Shown here: positions 34,646 to 44,309 of the stretch, piece after piece
Position numbering within the stretch: position 1 is the stretch's first letter
Layout: the number at the start of each line of letters is the position of its first letter
Made by a program: the position numbers and the translations under genes
The notes under the pieces: model-generated
Databases searched by the model: none
Seen by the model: the letters and a program-made list of their open reading frames with translations, nothing else
Told to the model about the DNA's origin: nothing
Origin: Herbaspirillum frisingense GSF30
GTDB lineage: Bacteria > Pseudomonadota > Gammaproteobacteria > Burkholderiales > Burkholderiaceae_D
NCBI RefSeq assembly: GCF_000300975.2
Contig: NZ_AEEC02000008.1
Coordinates: forward strand, 62,001-126,000
Reading direction: 5' to 3'
Length of the DNA stretch: 64,000 bases

Positions 34646-35707
34646 TCAGCTCAGGGTGGCGGGAAACTCCAGTCCGTAGGCGGCGGCGCTCTCGCGCAGC
34701 ATGGGCGCAATCGTCGGATGCAGCGCCACGCCCTGGGCCATCTGCTCGGCACGACGCTGCATGCCCCGGTCGCCCGGCATGCGCACCTGGCCCACGCCCG
34801 GACGCGGCGGATTGTTCCGGCAGGATGCGGCGATGTGGTCCATCTGGCGCCGGAAATCCTGCTCACCACCAAAGGCCGAAGGATCGTAGAGCGACATGAA
34901 CACCGTTGCGCCCCATCCCGCCGGCGGATCGGCGCGGCCGAAACCGGACAGCCCGCCGGTCAGCGCCTCGATCAGCACCGCCAGCCCGAAGCCCTTGTGC
35001 CCGGCCGACAAGCCCCCCAGCGGCAGGATGGTGCCAGGCGGGTCGGTGGCCAGCACAGCCGGGTCGCGGCTGGGATTGCCCTGACCATCGATGAGCCATT
35101 CTTCCTCGAACTGCTTGCCGGCCTTGTGCAGGCGATTGCTCATGCCATTGGTGGTGATCGAGGCCGAGATATCGACCAGGAAGGGCGTGCCGGAAGTGGG
35201 AATGCCGGCTGCAATCGGATTGGGCGTAAATACCGCCTGGGTGCCGCCGAACGGCGCCACGCTCTGCACCGCCGGGTCGGAACTGGCCAGGATCATCATG
35301 AAGCCCTCCTGCGTGGCGCGCAGCAGATAGGCGGCCAGGCAGGCGATGTGATGGCTATGGTGGATGGTCAGCGAAGCGGTGCCGTAGTCACGCGCCTTGG
35401 GAATGAGCGCATCGATGCCCTGATGCACCAGCCACGGCCCCGGCAGGCGGCGGCCATCCCAGGCCAGCGCGGCGGCGCGTTCGGACAGCACTTCCGGCTG
35501 GCCGGTCTTGGTCATGCTGCCTTTTTCCAGCTCCTTGACATAGGGCGCCAGCAGCGCCAGTCCGTGGGTGTCGTGGCCCAGCAGGTCGCCGTCCACCAGG
35601 GTGGTGGCGACGCTGTCGGCCTTCTCGGCGTCCAGCCCGGCCTTCTGCAGCAGCGTGGTGGCGAACTGACGCAGCGCATCAGCGGAAAAACGTTCGGGTG
35701 CAGCCAT
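34646..35707 (-). CDS. Ldh2/malate-lactate dehydrogenase-family oxidoreductase
   Basis: 353 residues from the ATG at 35707 (35719 is an alternative). The family's His motif GTASLTIHHSHHIACLAAYL and the NAD(P) region around PIAAGIPTSGTPFLVDIS are visible, and PLGGLSAGHKGFGLAVLIEALTGGLSG is the conserved C-terminal loop. Members oxidise 2-hydroxyacids or reduce ketoacids, including sulfolactate, ureidoglycolate and 2,3-diketogulonate. Its place in the Tct operon suggests it works on the imported hydroxyacid. Confidence 0.88.
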   Translation of the reverse strand: MAAPERFSADALRQFATTLLQKAGLDAEKADSVATTLVDGDLLGHDTHGLALLAPYVKELEKGSMTKTGQPEVLSERAAALAWDGRRLPGPWLVHQGIDALIPKARDYGTASLTIHHSHHIACLAAYLLRATQEGFMMILASSDPAVQSVAPFGGTQAVFTPNPIAAGIPTSGTPFLVDISASITTNGMSNRLHKAGKQFEEEWLIDGQGNPSRDPAVLATDPPGTILPLGGLSAGHKGFGLAVLIEALTGGLSGFGRADPPAGWGATVFMSLYDPSAFGGEQDFRRQMDHIAASCRNNPPRPGVGQVRMPGDRGMQRRAEQMAQGVALHPTIAPMLRESAAAYGLEFPATLS

Positions 35708-35758
35708 TGCAACAACCATCCTTTCCTTGCTTGAATCATTGACAGAAACTGAAATGTC

Positions 35759-37255
35759 CTACGCGGCGGCCATGCTCTTCCTGCGCACCAGCTTGAGCAC
35801 CACCGGCAGCAACCACAGCAGCAGCGTGATCACGCCCAGCGTGCCGGCGATGGGACGCTCGAAGAAGGCCAGGAACTGACCGTCCGACTTGATCATCGAG
35901 GTCACGAAATGCTCTTCCAGCATGCCGCCCAGCACCACGCCCAGGACCGCCGGCGCGACCGGGAAACCGTTCTCTTCCATCACATAGGCCAACAGGCCGA
36001 ACACCAGCATGATGCCCACATCGGTCACGCTGTTGTTGGTGGCGTAGGAACCGACGATGCAGAACAACAGGATCAGCGGCATCAGGATGCCACGCGGAAT
36101 GGACAGGATACGCTTGGCCATCTTGATGCACCAGAAGCCCAGCGGCAGCATCAGCAGGTTGGCCAGGATGAAGACGAGGAAGATCGCATACATCGACACC
36201 GGATTCTCGACGAAGATCATCGGCCCCGGATTGAGGTTCTTCATGTACAGCACACCGATGACGATGGCCGTGATGGAGTCTCCCGGGATGCCGAACACCA
36301 GCGCCGGAATCCACGCACCGGCCAGCGCCGAGTTGTTGGCCGCGCCCGATTCGACGATGCCTTCCGGATGGCCGGTGCCGAACTTCTCCGGTTCCTTGGA
36401 CATCTTCTTGCTCATCGCATACGACATCCAGGCCGCGATATCGGCGCCGGCCCCCGGCAAGGCCCCCACCAGCGTACCGAGCACGCTGCCGCGCAGTACC
36501 GACTTGGGGTACTTCACCATCAGGCCCCACATGCCCTTGAAGACGTTGCCCACCTCGCTCTTGGCGACCTTCATGGTGAAGTCGCGCGAGACCGCGAAGC
36601 GCAGCACCTCCGACATGGCGAACATGCCCACCATCAGCGGCACCAGCGAGACCCCGCCCAGCAGGTCGGGCTGGTCGAAGGTGAAGCGCGGCGCACCGGC
36701 CGGGTTGCCCATGCCGACCGAGGCGATGAACATGCCCAGGAACAGCGATACGAAGCCCTTCAGCGGGTTATCGGACGCAATGAAGATGGCACAGGTCAAC
36801 CCCAGCAGCACCAGCCAGAAGTATTCGAAGGAGGAGAACTTCAGCGCCAGCTCGGCCAGCGCGGGCGCGGCCAGGATCAGGACGATGGTACCGAACAGGC
36901 CACCGATGACCGAGAACACCAGGCTGGCGCCGAGTGCGATCTCGCCCTGCCCCTTCATGGTCATGGCATAGGCTTCGTCGGTGTAGGCCGCTGACGAGGG
37001 CGTGCCGGGAATGCGCAGCAGGCAGCCCGGAATATCGCCCGAGAAGATCGCCATGGCCGTGGCCGACACCATGGCCGCGATGGCCGGCACCGGTGGCATG
37101 AAGAAGGTCACCGGCACCAGCAGCGCCACCGCCATGGTGGCCGACAGGCCCGGCACGGCCCCCATGAAGAGGCCGAAGATGGACGCACCGAGGATGACCG
37201 CCAGCACGTAGGGATCGAACACCATCCCGAAGGCGGCATAGATATTGGCAAGCAT
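35759..37255 (-). CDS. tctA: Tripartite tricarboxylate transporter, large permease (TctA)
   Basis: 498 residues with about eleven to twelve membrane segments. The two TctA glycine motifs are present: GAVPGLSATMAVALLVP near residue 33 and GALPGAGADIAAWMSYAMSKK near residue 265. It forms the membrane channel of the TTT importer with TctB and takes ligand from the TctC-type protein. Nine bp after the tctB gene. Confidence 0.93.
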   Translation of the reverse strand: MLANIYAAFGMVFDPYVLAVILGASIFGLFMGAVPGLSATMAVALLVPVTFFMPPVPAIAAMVSATAMAIFSGDIPGCLLRIPGTPSSAAYTDEAYAMTMKGQGEIALGASLVFSVIGGLFGTIVLILAAPALAELALKFSSFEYFWLVLLGLTCAIFIASDNPLKGFVSLFLGMFIASVGMGNPAGAPRFTFDQPDLLGGVSLVPLMVGMFAMSEVLRFAVSRDFTMKVAKSEVGNVFKGMWGLMVKYPKSVLRGSVLGTLVGALPGAGADIAAWMSYAMSKKMSKEPEKFGTGHPEGIVESGAANNSALAGAWIPALVFGIPGDSITAIVIGVLYMKNLNPGPMIFVENPVSMYAIFLVFILANLLMLPLGFWCIKMAKRILSIPRGILMPLILLFCIVGSYATNNSVTDVGIMLVFGLLAYVMEENGFPVAPAVLGVVLGGMLEEHFVTSMIKSDGQFLAFFERPIAGTLGVITLLLWLLPVVLKLVRRKSMAAA

Positions 37256-37264
37256 GTGGTCCCC

Positions 37265-37798
37265 TTACCAGGCCAGCGGCGTCAGGATGCCCCAGGGCAG
37301 TGGCACCTTGAGCAGTTTGTAGAAGATGGTGTGAATGATCAGCGCGCTGACCAGGGCCACCGGCACGGCCACCATCAGACGGGTGCGGAAGGTCAGGAAC
37401 AGGACCAGCAGCAGCAGCACGGCGGTGGGCAGGAAGCCCAGCGGTTCCGACACCCAGATGTAGAACAGCAGCGAGGCCGGAACGAGCAGGAAGGCCAGCA
37501 CTGCATGGCGGCTGCCGAACCAATCCGGCAGCGTGAACCAGTGCGCGTCCTGGTCATCGGCATCGGTGGTGGAGATCGTGGAGATGGTGGTGCCGTGGGA
37601 CGAACGCGTCTTGCGCAGGCCACGCAGGCCGCGCAGCACCAGCAATACGGCGCAGATCATCAGGCCGCCGGCCAGCGCCTGCGGAAACACGTTGGGACCG
37701 ATATCCTGCCCCATCGCAGGCAGGCGGGAAGAGGCAATCCAGAGCACTACCGCAAACAGCGCGACCAGCAGTCCGGACAAGGCATCATTGATTTTCAT
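37265..37798 (-). CDS. tctB: Tripartite tricarboxylate transporter, small permease (TctB)
   Basis: 177 residues with four membrane segments (about 8-25, 40-60, 90-115, 120-150), the size and layout of TctB. Residues 66-85 form a Ser/Thr/Asp-rich linker. Middle gene of the TTT set. Confidence 0.88.
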   Translation of the reverse strand: MKINDALSGLLVALFAVVLWIASSRLPAMGQDIGPNVFPQALAGGLMICAVLLVLRGLRGLRKTRSSHGTTISTISTTDADDQDAHWFTLPDWFGSRHAVLAFLLVPASLLFYIWVSEPLGFLPTAVLLLLVLFLTFRTRLMVAVPVALVSALIIHTIFYKLLKVPLPWGILTPLAW

Positions 37799-37870
37799 GG
37801 AAACGACCCTGGAAAAGAAACGACGACGGCGGCGCGCCCCCCTTCAACGAGGCAGGGCGCGCTCGCGGCA

Positions 37871-38854
37871 TTACTTGGCCATGCCAAGCGTCTTCAGGAT
37901 GGCGCCCATGTCCTGGTCGCTCTTGTCCATGAACTTGCCGAACTCGGCCGAATCGGCATACATCACGCCGAAACCACGTCCGCTCATGAAGTCCTTGTAC
38001 TCCTTGCTCTCATAGATCTTCTTCAGGCTGGCCGAGAGCTTGCCCTGCACGTCGGCCGGCAAGCCCTTGGGCGCGACGATGCCGCGCCAGGCGCCATTGG
38101 TCCAGGTGCTGCCGGTGAGGCTCTTCAGGGTCGGCACCTTGGGATAGAGCGCCGCCGGCTCATTGGACATCACCACCAGCGGTACCGCCTTGCCGGCATC
38201 GATCAGCGAACGGGCCTCGGGCAGCGATGCCGCCACGATATCCACGCCACCGGCCGCCAGGTCCACCATGGCCGGTGCCGCACCGTTGGAAGGTACGAAG
38301 CGCACCGCATTGGGCGCCACCTTCAGGTCGTTGAGCATGCCCGCCAGGCCGAGGTGCCAGATGCCGCCTTGTCCGGTGCCGGAGGCCTTGAGCTTGCCCG
38401 GATTGGCCTTGACCGCCTTGAGCAGGTCATCGAAATTCTTGTAGGGGGAATCGTGGCTCACCGTCAGGGCGGCCGGGTCGAAGTTCATCAGCGCCAGCGG
38501 CGTGAAGTCGCGCGGGGTCAGCTTGGTCAGGCCCTGGTGGTGCATCATCGAGATTTCTACGGTGGCGATGCCGATGGTGTAGCCATCCGGTGCCGCACTG
38601 GCGATGGCCTGGTGGCCCACTGCACCATTGCCCCCGGTACGGTTGACCACGTTGACCGGTTGGCCCAGGTCTTTTTCCAGCAAGGCGCCGATGATGCGCG
38701 CCGTGGCATCGGTGCCACCCCCGGCGCCCCAGGGCACGATCAGGGTCACAGGACGTTCCGGCCAGGCGGCAAAGGCCATCGGCGCGGCCAGCATGCTGCA
38801 GGCGGCGCTGGCCGCGAGCAGGCTCTTCAATAGGGTTCTGCGGGTGAAATGCAT
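37871..38854 (-). CDS. tctC: Bug/TctC-family periplasmic binding protein
   Basis: 327 residues. The N terminus (TRRTLLKSLLAASAACSMLAAP) is a Tat- or Sec-type signal. The mature start has the Bug signature WPERPVTLIVPWGAGGGTDATAR and later GHQAIASAAPDGYTIG. These proteins bind small carboxylates or sugar acids and deliver them to TctAB. First gene of the operon; transcribed from a predicted promoter at 39182-39153. Confidence 0.92.
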   Translation of the reverse strand: MHFTRRTLLKSLLAASAACSMLAAPMAFAAWPERPVTLIVPWGAGGGTDATARIIGALLEKDLGQPVNVVNRTGGNGAVGHQAIASAAPDGYTIGIATVEISMMHHQGLTKLTPRDFTPLALMNFDPAALTVSHDSPYKNFDDLLKAVKANPGKLKASGTGQGGIWHLGLAGMLNDLKVAPNAVRFVPSNGAAPAMVDLAAGGVDIVAASLPEARSLIDAGKAVPLVVMSNEPAALYPKVPTLKSLTGSTWTNGAWRGIVAPKGLPADVQGKLSASLKKIYESKEYKDFMSGRGFGVMYADSAEFGKFMDKSDQDMGAILKTLGMAK

Positions 38855-39133
38855 CGTCTCCTCCGTTGTCGGTTGCGGCTAACACTGGGTTACGGCCAAC
38901 GTTTGGCAAAGGACTTTCGTTGGCGCTGCATGACCTGCATGAGCGCACCGAAACGGCAGGACAGGATGGTGTCCATGCGCTTTCTGGATGTCTCCGACTG
39001 TCTCGTCGTTGTGCAGGCCTGGTGCCTTGCTGCTTTCTTATGCTCCGGTTCGGGCCGGATGTTTGTTCTGGACGCTTTCCCGTCGTCCTTCATTCGTCTT
39101 TCATCCAGGCAGGCATGAAAGCGACAGGTAATG

Positions 39134-39144
39134 TGGTCTGACCA
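39134..39144. promoter_or_regulatory. Perfect FadR-type operator TGGTCTGACCA
   Basis: An exact match to the TGGTnnnACCA consensus of FadR/LldR/PdhR-like GntR proteins. It overlaps the predicted start of the tctC transcript (promoter 39153-39182), so a bound repressor would block initiation. The FadR-type gene at 33864, last in the same operon, is the best candidate to bind. Confidence 0.65.
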
Positions 39145-39152
39145 GCGGGACC

Positions 39153-39182
39153 TAGAATTTCACATCACTTCGGCAGTGTCAA
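39153..39182 (-). promoter_or_regulatory. Candidate promoter of the tctC operon
   Basis: On the minus strand a perfect -35 TTGACA (39182-39177) is followed after 18 nt by ATTCTA (39158-39153). The -10 box is weak; the position next to the operator supports the call. Confidence 0.4.
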
Positions 39183-39354
39183 GGATGAATGGAACGCATC
39201 AAAATAATTCATGCTTGGTGCTTCGCAACATTTTTTGCCGGCCGCAAACCCTTGTCAGCACTGGCTTATAGCCGCATGGCCGATTTCACCCCATGTTGCA
39301 GGGGCGCAGCAGAAAGCACCGGTGTGGTGTCGCGGAAAAAGCTTTCCCGCGTTC

Positions 39355-39365
39355 TGGTATTACCA
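39355..39365. promoter_or_regulatory. Second FadR-type operator TGGTATTACCA
   Basis: A perfect TGGTnnnACCA dyad. Immediately downstream at 39367 is TTGACC, a -35-like hexamer, with CAATAG about 16-17 nt later, so it may regulate a rightward promoter toward the dehydratase gene. Confidence 0.55.
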
Positions 39366-39893
39366 CTTGACCAAACAAATCCTGCTGCAATAGACTCGCA
39401 GCCAATCGAACAAGTCACGTCGCATCCGCAGGCTGGCCCAGGTGGTTTCCACCCGTTGACCGCAGCGCATGCAGAACGGACGGCACAGACCCAGCCGCCA
39501 CGGCAGACGCCGGCGGCTTCAGGCAACGGAGACATCTCATTGGCTTACCAAGGCAGAGCAACGAGTCTGAACCGCAGGACCTCGGCTGGCTGGGCGCATA
39601 GCGTCTGTGCCGCCTCGGCTTCCAGCGTGCGCGCCCGTCGCGCCCTGCATCGCGCCTCTTCCTTCGGGTCCCTGCTGGCCTTTTTGCTGATCGATTTTTC
39701 CCGCTATTTCTTTGACCAGGGCGACAGTCACCCGGTCCCCGTGCGCCAGTCCTGACCGGGCCGGCGCGCAGCAGCACGCAAGCATCACGCAAGCACCAAA
39801 CCGCATTGCACGCACTGCAGGCCCATCCGGCCTGCAGCAGATGGATTTGCACGGGCAGCGCCACCCAATCCGGCCTGCCTGTCAGGGAAGATC

Positions 39894-41630
39894 ATGACTG
39901 ACGACACCAAAAAACCCACCCGCCGCAGCCAGGCCTGGTTCGGCCGCCAGGACCGCGATGGTTTCATCTACCGCTCCTGGGTCAAGAACCGCGGCATCCC
40001 CCACGACCAGTTCGATGGCCGTCCGGTGATCGGCATCTGCAACACCTATTCCGAACTCACCCCCTGCAACTCGCACTTCCGCGCCCTGGCCGAACAGGTC
40101 AAGATCGGCATCTGGGAAGCCGGCGGCTTCCCGCTGGAATTCCCGGTGATGTCGCTGGGCGAGACCCTGCTGCGCCCCACCGCCATGCTCTACCGCAACC
40201 TGGCCAGCATGGATGTGGAAGAGTCGATCCGCGCCAATCCGCTGGACGGCGTGGTGCTGTTGATGGGCTGCGACAAGACCACCCCGGCCCTGTTGATGGG
40301 CGCGGCCTCGGTGGACGTACCGACCATCGGCGTGTCCGGCGGCCCCATGCTCTCGGGCAAGTACCGTGGCCGTGAACTCGGTTCCGGCACCGGCGTATGG
40401 CAGATGTCGGAAGATGTGCGCGCCGGCAAGATGACGCAGGAAGAATTCTTCGAGGCCGAGAGCTGCATGCACCGCTCGCATGGGCACTGCATGACCATGG
40501 GTACCGCTTCCACCATGGCCAGCATGGTCGAGGCGCTGGGCGTGGGTCTGCCGCACAACGCCGCCATTCCCGCCGTGGATGCGCGCCGCAACGTGCTGGC
40601 CCGCAATGCCGGCCGCCGCATCGTGCAGATGGTCGAGGAAGATCTGGTGCTGTCCAGGATCCTGACGCGCCAGGCGTTTGAAAATGCGATCCGCGTCAAT
40701 GCCGCCATCGGTGGATCCACCAATGCGGTGATCCACCTGCTGGCCATCGCCGGTCGCATTGGCATCGATCTCGACCTCAAGGACTGGGACGACATCGGCC
40801 AGAAGCTCCCTTGCCTGCTCGACCTGCAGCCCTCCGGCAAATTCCTGATGGAAGATTTCTACTATGCCGGTGGCCTGCCGGCGGTGATCCGCCAGCTGGA
40901 AAGCGTGATCGACAAGACCGCCCTCACCGCCAACGGCAAGACCCTGTGGGAAAACTGCGAGGACGCGCCGAACTGGAACGAGGAAGTCATCCGCTCCTTC
41001 GACAAGCCATTCAAGGAAGCTGCCGGCATCGCCATCCTCAAGGGCAACCTGGCCCCCGATGGCGCCGTGATCAAGCCCTCGGCCGCCACCCCTGCCCTGT
41101 TGAAGCATCGCGGCCGCGCCGTGGTCTTCGAGAACAGCGACGACCTGCACAAGCGCATCGACGACGAGAACCTGGACGTCGACGAAACCTGCGTACTGGT
41201 GCTCAAGAACTGCGGCCCCAAGGGTTATCCCGGCATGGCCGAAGCCGGCAACATGCCGCTGCCGCCGAAGGTCCTCCGCAAGGGCATCACCGACATGGTG
41301 CGCGTCTCGGATGCACGCATGAGCGGTACCGCCTATGGCACCGTGGTCTTGCACGTCTCGCCGGAAGCCGCCGCTGGCGGGCCGCTGGCGCTGGTGCAGA
41401 ACGGCGACTTCATCGAACTGGATGTGGAAGCCCGCAAGCTGCACCTGGATGTGTCGGAGGAAGAACTGGCACGGCGCCGCGCCCAGTGGCAAAAGCCCGA
41501 ACTGCCGCCGCAGATGCAGCGTGGCTGGGTCAAGCTCTACGTGGATCACGTGCAGCAGGCCAACCAGGGTGCCGACCTCGATTTCCTGGTCGGCAAGAGC
41601 GGCCCCTATGTGCCCAAGGATAACCACTAG
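39894..41630 (+). CDS. IlvD/Edd-family dehydratase (sugar-acid dehydratase, arabinonate-like)
   Basis: 578 residues from the ATG at 39894 with GGGAAG upstream. Iron-sulfur and Mg-binding motifs of the family are visible: GICNTYSELTPCN, LLMGCDKTTPALLMGA, HRSHGHCMTMGTASTMA and KNCGPKGYPGMAEAG. The absence of a branched-chain biosynthesis context and its sugar-acid neighbours favour an aldonate dehydratase (arabinonate, xylonate or similar) over dihydroxyacid dehydratase. It makes a 2-keto-3-deoxy sugar acid. Confidence 0.88.
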   Translation: MTDDTKKPTRRSQAWFGRQDRDGFIYRSWVKNRGIPHDQFDGRPVIGICNTYSELTPCNSHFRALAEQVKIGIWEAGGFPLEFPVMSLGETLLRPTAMLYRNLASMDVEESIRANPLDGVVLLMGCDKTTPALLMGAASVDVPTIGVSGGPMLSGKYRGRELGSGTGVWQMSEDVRAGKMTQEEFFEAESCMHRSHGHCMTMGTASTMASMVEALGVGLPHNAAIPAVDARRNVLARNAGRRIVQMVEEDLVLSRILTRQAFENAIRVNAAIGGSTNAVIHLLAIAGRIGIDLDLKDWDDIGQKLPCLLDLQPSGKFLMEDFYYAGGLPAVIRQLESVIDKTALTANGKTLWENCEDAPNWNEEVIRSFDKPFKEAAGIAILKGNLAPDGAVIKPSAATPALLKHRGRAVVFENSDDLHKRIDDENLDVDETCVLVLKNCGPKGYPGMAEAGNMPLPPKVLRKGITDMVRVSDARMSGTAYGTVVLHVSPEAAAGGPLALVQNGDFIELDVEARKLHLDVSEEELARRRAQWQKPELPPQMQRGWVKLYVDHVQQANQGADLDFLVGKSGPYVPKDNH

Positions 41631-41644
41631 GCAAGCAGAACGAT

Positions 41645-41674
41645 CCGCGTCCCGGCTGGCTGGCCGGGACGCGG
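41645..41674 (+). terminator. Terminator-like hairpin after the dehydratase gene
   Basis: A 12-bp perfect stem CCGCGTCCCGGC / GCCGGGACGCGG with loop TGGCTG. A T-rich stretch begins only 14 nt later, so termination may be partial. Confidence 0.6.
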
Positions 41675-41916
41675 GTAGCAAGGAATTTTTTCAAGAAACC
41701 CGATTGCAGCGGACTCCACCTGAAGCAATGTCGAGCAGCACTGAGCATCATCGAGCGTCATTAAGCAAGGATTAACGGCAACTCAATCAGCATTAGCAGC
41801 ACATTAATATCAGCATCAGTCGTACCCGGGATCATGGTACAGCCACACAAGCGGCGGCCATGCTCCAGGAAGTAATTGCATCAGGTGGACCAAGACAACC
41901 ATCACGGAGACGAGCA

Positions 41917-42876
41917 ATGAAAGTACTGATTACCGATTACGATTTCCCCGATGTCGACCTGGAGCTGGCGCTCTACAAGGAGGCCGGTGTGGAAGTCGTG
42001 ACCGCGCAATGCCGCACCGAAGACGAGGTGATCGCCGCCTCCGAGGGCTGCCAGGGCCTGCTGGTGCAATACGCACCGGTGAACGCGAAGGTATTCGCGG
42101 CACGTCCTGAAATCCGCATCGCCAGCCGCTATGGCGCCGGCTTCGACACCATCAACACCGCAGACGCCGCGCAGCACGGCGTCTGGGTTGCCAACTCGCC
42201 CGACTATGGCGTGGGCGAAGTCTCTACCCATGCCCTGGCGATGGCGCTGGACCTGATCCGCAACATCACCGTCTATGACCGTGCCGTCAAGGCCGGGGAA
42301 TGGCACTACACCACGGCCGGCATCATCCCGCGCGCCTCCGAGCTGACCATCGGCATCATCGGCCTGGGTCGCATCGGCAAGCGCATGGCGCATATCTCGC
42401 GCAATCTCTTCAAGCGCGTGATCGCCTATGACCCCTACATCATCGACGGCGACTTCCCCGCCTACGTGGAGCGCGTCGGCCGCGAGGAACTGTTCCGCCA
42501 GGCCCATGTGGTCTCGCTGCACACGCCGCTCAACGATGAAACGCGCAACATGATCGACGCCTCGCTGCTGAACCTGTTGCAACCGCAGAGCTATCTGGTC
42601 AACTCCGCACGCGGTGGCCTGATCAAGATCGACGACCTGCTGGCGGCACTGGAAAACGGCAAGCTCAAGGGCGCTGCGCTGGATGTGTTGCCGGTCGAAC
42701 CACCCGAGACATCGGCGGCTATCGTCCAGCATCCACGTGTGCTATTGTCGCCGCACGCGGCATTCTTCTCCGATGTCGCAGCGCGCGAACTGCGGCGCAA
42801 GGCGGCCCAGAACCTGATCGACTGGGACCGCAACGGACGGCCCTCCTACGTGGTCGTCGCTGGCAAGAATCCATAA
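41917..42876 (+). CDS. D-isomer 2-hydroxyacid dehydrogenase, CtBP-like
   Basis: 319 residues from the ATG at 41917, preceded by GGAGA. The NAD-binding motif GIIGLGRIGKRMA is near residue 150. The catalytic Arg (NSARGG), Glu and the His of LLSPHAAFFSD are present. The closest family is the CtBP/phosphoglycerate dehydrogenase-like group, often found with sugar operons. It likely reduces or oxidises a 2-keto acid product of the dehydratase branch. It lies 209 bp before the ABC importer set. Confidence 0.87.
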   Translation: MKVLITDYDFPDVDLELALYKEAGVEVVTAQCRTEDEVIAASEGCQGLLVQYAPVNAKVFAARPEIRIASRYGAGFDTINTADAAQHGVWVANSPDYGVGEVSTHALAMALDLIRNITVYDRAVKAGEWHYTTAGIIPRASELTIGIIGLGRIGKRMAHISRNLFKRVIAYDPYIIDGDFPAYVERVGREELFRQAHVVSLHTPLNDETRNMIDASLLNLLQPQSYLVNSARGGLIKIDDLLAALENGKLKGAALDVLPVEPPETSAAIVQHPRVLLSPHAAFFSDVAARELRRKAAQNLIDWDRNGRPSYVVVAGKNP

Positions 42877-43084
42877 TCATCAACCCCGCCACGGGGCGCC
42901 AATGCAGCACCATCGCCGGCCGCCAGCCGGCGATGCATCAGTGTAGAAAACAGAAAAAAAAGGGGGATCGACCAGATCCCCCACATGCCCGAGCAGGGTG
43001 TGCATGAACAAAGTGCGTTGTGGCCGTCTCCGCCTGGAACCGGTTCCGCAGCGTCGATACGAGGATACACACGAGGAGCATTTG

Positions 43085-44170
43085 ATGGCATCAGTACAGA
43101 TTCGCGCAGTCAAGAAACAGTTCGGCAGCACCCAGATCATCCGGGGCGTCGACATCGATATCGCCGATGGCGAGTTCACGGTTTTGGTCGGCCCTTCCGG
43201 CTGCGGCAAGTCGACACTGCTGCGTATGCTGGCCGGGCTGGAGGAGATCACCGGCGGCGAAATCCTGATCGGCGGCACGGTGGTCAACAACGTCCAGCCC
43301 AAGGACCGCGACATCGCCATGGTGTTCCAGAACTACGCGCTCTACCCGCACATGACGGTGCGCGACAACATGGCCTTCTCGCTCACCCTGGCCAGGAAGG
43401 ACAAGTCCTTCGTCGATGAGCGCGTCAAGAAAGCCGCCGACATCCTCGGCCTGAACCAGCTGCTGGACCGCTATCCGCGCCAGCTCTCCGGTGGCCAGCG
43501 CCAGCGCGTGGCGATGGGTCGTGCCATCGTGCGCGATCCGCAGGTGTTCCTCTTCGACGAACCCCTCTCCAACCTCGACGCCAAGCTGCGCGTGCAGATG
43601 CGCACCGAGATCAAGGAACTGCACCAGCGCTTGAAGACCACCTCCATCTATGTGACCCACGACCAGATCGAAGCCATGACCATGGCCGACCAGATCGTGG
43701 TCATGCGGGATGGCCTGGTGGAACAGCGCGGCCGTCCGCTGGACCTGTACGACCACCCGGCCAACCTGTTCGTGGCAGGCTTCATCGGCTCACCGGCCAT
43801 GAACTTCATCCCTGCCACGCTGCGCAAGACCGGCGGCGCGGCCGAGGTCGAGTTCGCCGATGGCACCCGCGTACCAGCCCCTTACGGCAGCGCACTGCAG
43901 GGCAGCGATGGCCAGAAGGTCACCTATGGCGTGCGTCCCGAACACCTCTCCATCGGTGGCGCCGGCCAGGGCATCGCCACCAAGGTCATCGTGGTGGAGC
44001 CGACCGGCGCCGATACCGAAGTGTTCTCGCGCTTCGGCGAAACCAGCCTGACGTCCATCTTCCGCGAACGCCATGACTTCGGCGCCGGCGACCTGATCCA
44101 CCTGGTCCCGGACCATGCCCGCACGCACCTGTTCGACGCCGAATCGGGCAAGTCGCTGGCGGCCCGCTGA
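43085..44170 (+). CDS. Sugar ABC importer ATP-binding protein (MalK/UgpC type)
   Basis: 361 residues. Walker A GPSGCGKST, Q-loop MVFQNYALYPHMTV, signature LSGGQRQRVAMGRAIVRDP, Walker B VFLFDEPLSNLDAKLR and switch His in YVTHDQIEAMTMAD. A C-terminal TOBE-type regulatory region (about residues 240-360) marks the CUT1 MalK/UgpC class. It powers the two permeases encoded downstream, though the binding-protein gene comes first. Confidence 0.93.
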   Translation: MASVQIRAVKKQFGSTQIIRGVDIDIADGEFTVLVGPSGCGKSTLLRMLAGLEEITGGEILIGGTVVNNVQPKDRDIAMVFQNYALYPHMTVRDNMAFSLTLARKDKSFVDERVKKAADILGLNQLLDRYPRQLSGGQRQRVAMGRAIVRDPQVFLFDEPLSNLDAKLRVQMRTEIKELHQRLKTTSIYVTHDQIEAMTMADQIVVMRDGLVEQRGRPLDLYDHPANLFVAGFIGSPAMNFIPATLRKTGGAAEVEFADGTRVPAPYGSALQGSDGQKVTYGVRPEHLSIGGAGQGIATKVIVVEPTGADTEVFSRFGETSLTSIFRERHDFGAGDLIHLVPDHARTHLFDAESGKSLAAR

Positions 44171-44309
44171 ACCGCAAGCTCCATTACCGCAGTACCCAGG
44201 CAACACCAGTAGCGCAGCATCAGAAGAACAAGAGTCCATCCGCAGGGGAGCGATTCCGTCGCGATCCGAAAGCGGTCCAATTCGACTTTCAACCGAAGGA
44301 GTAGGAGAC

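Larger units (their letters stand above)
38855..39893. other. 1.04-kb divergent regulatory spacer
   Basis: Lies between tctC (minus) and the dehydratase gene (plus). Open frames here, for example 39189-39755, translate to Ser/Ala/Arg-rich text without family features, so I see no gene. It holds two FadR-type operators and promoter-like hexamers for both directions. Predicted leaders would be long, about 290 nt toward tctC and 490 nt toward the dehydratase. Confidence 0.6.

Noticed and set aside
39189..39755. 188-codon open frame in the large spacer
   Set aside because: Cys/Ser/Ala/Arg-rich with no family feature, no ribosome site; likely chance in GC-rich DNA.
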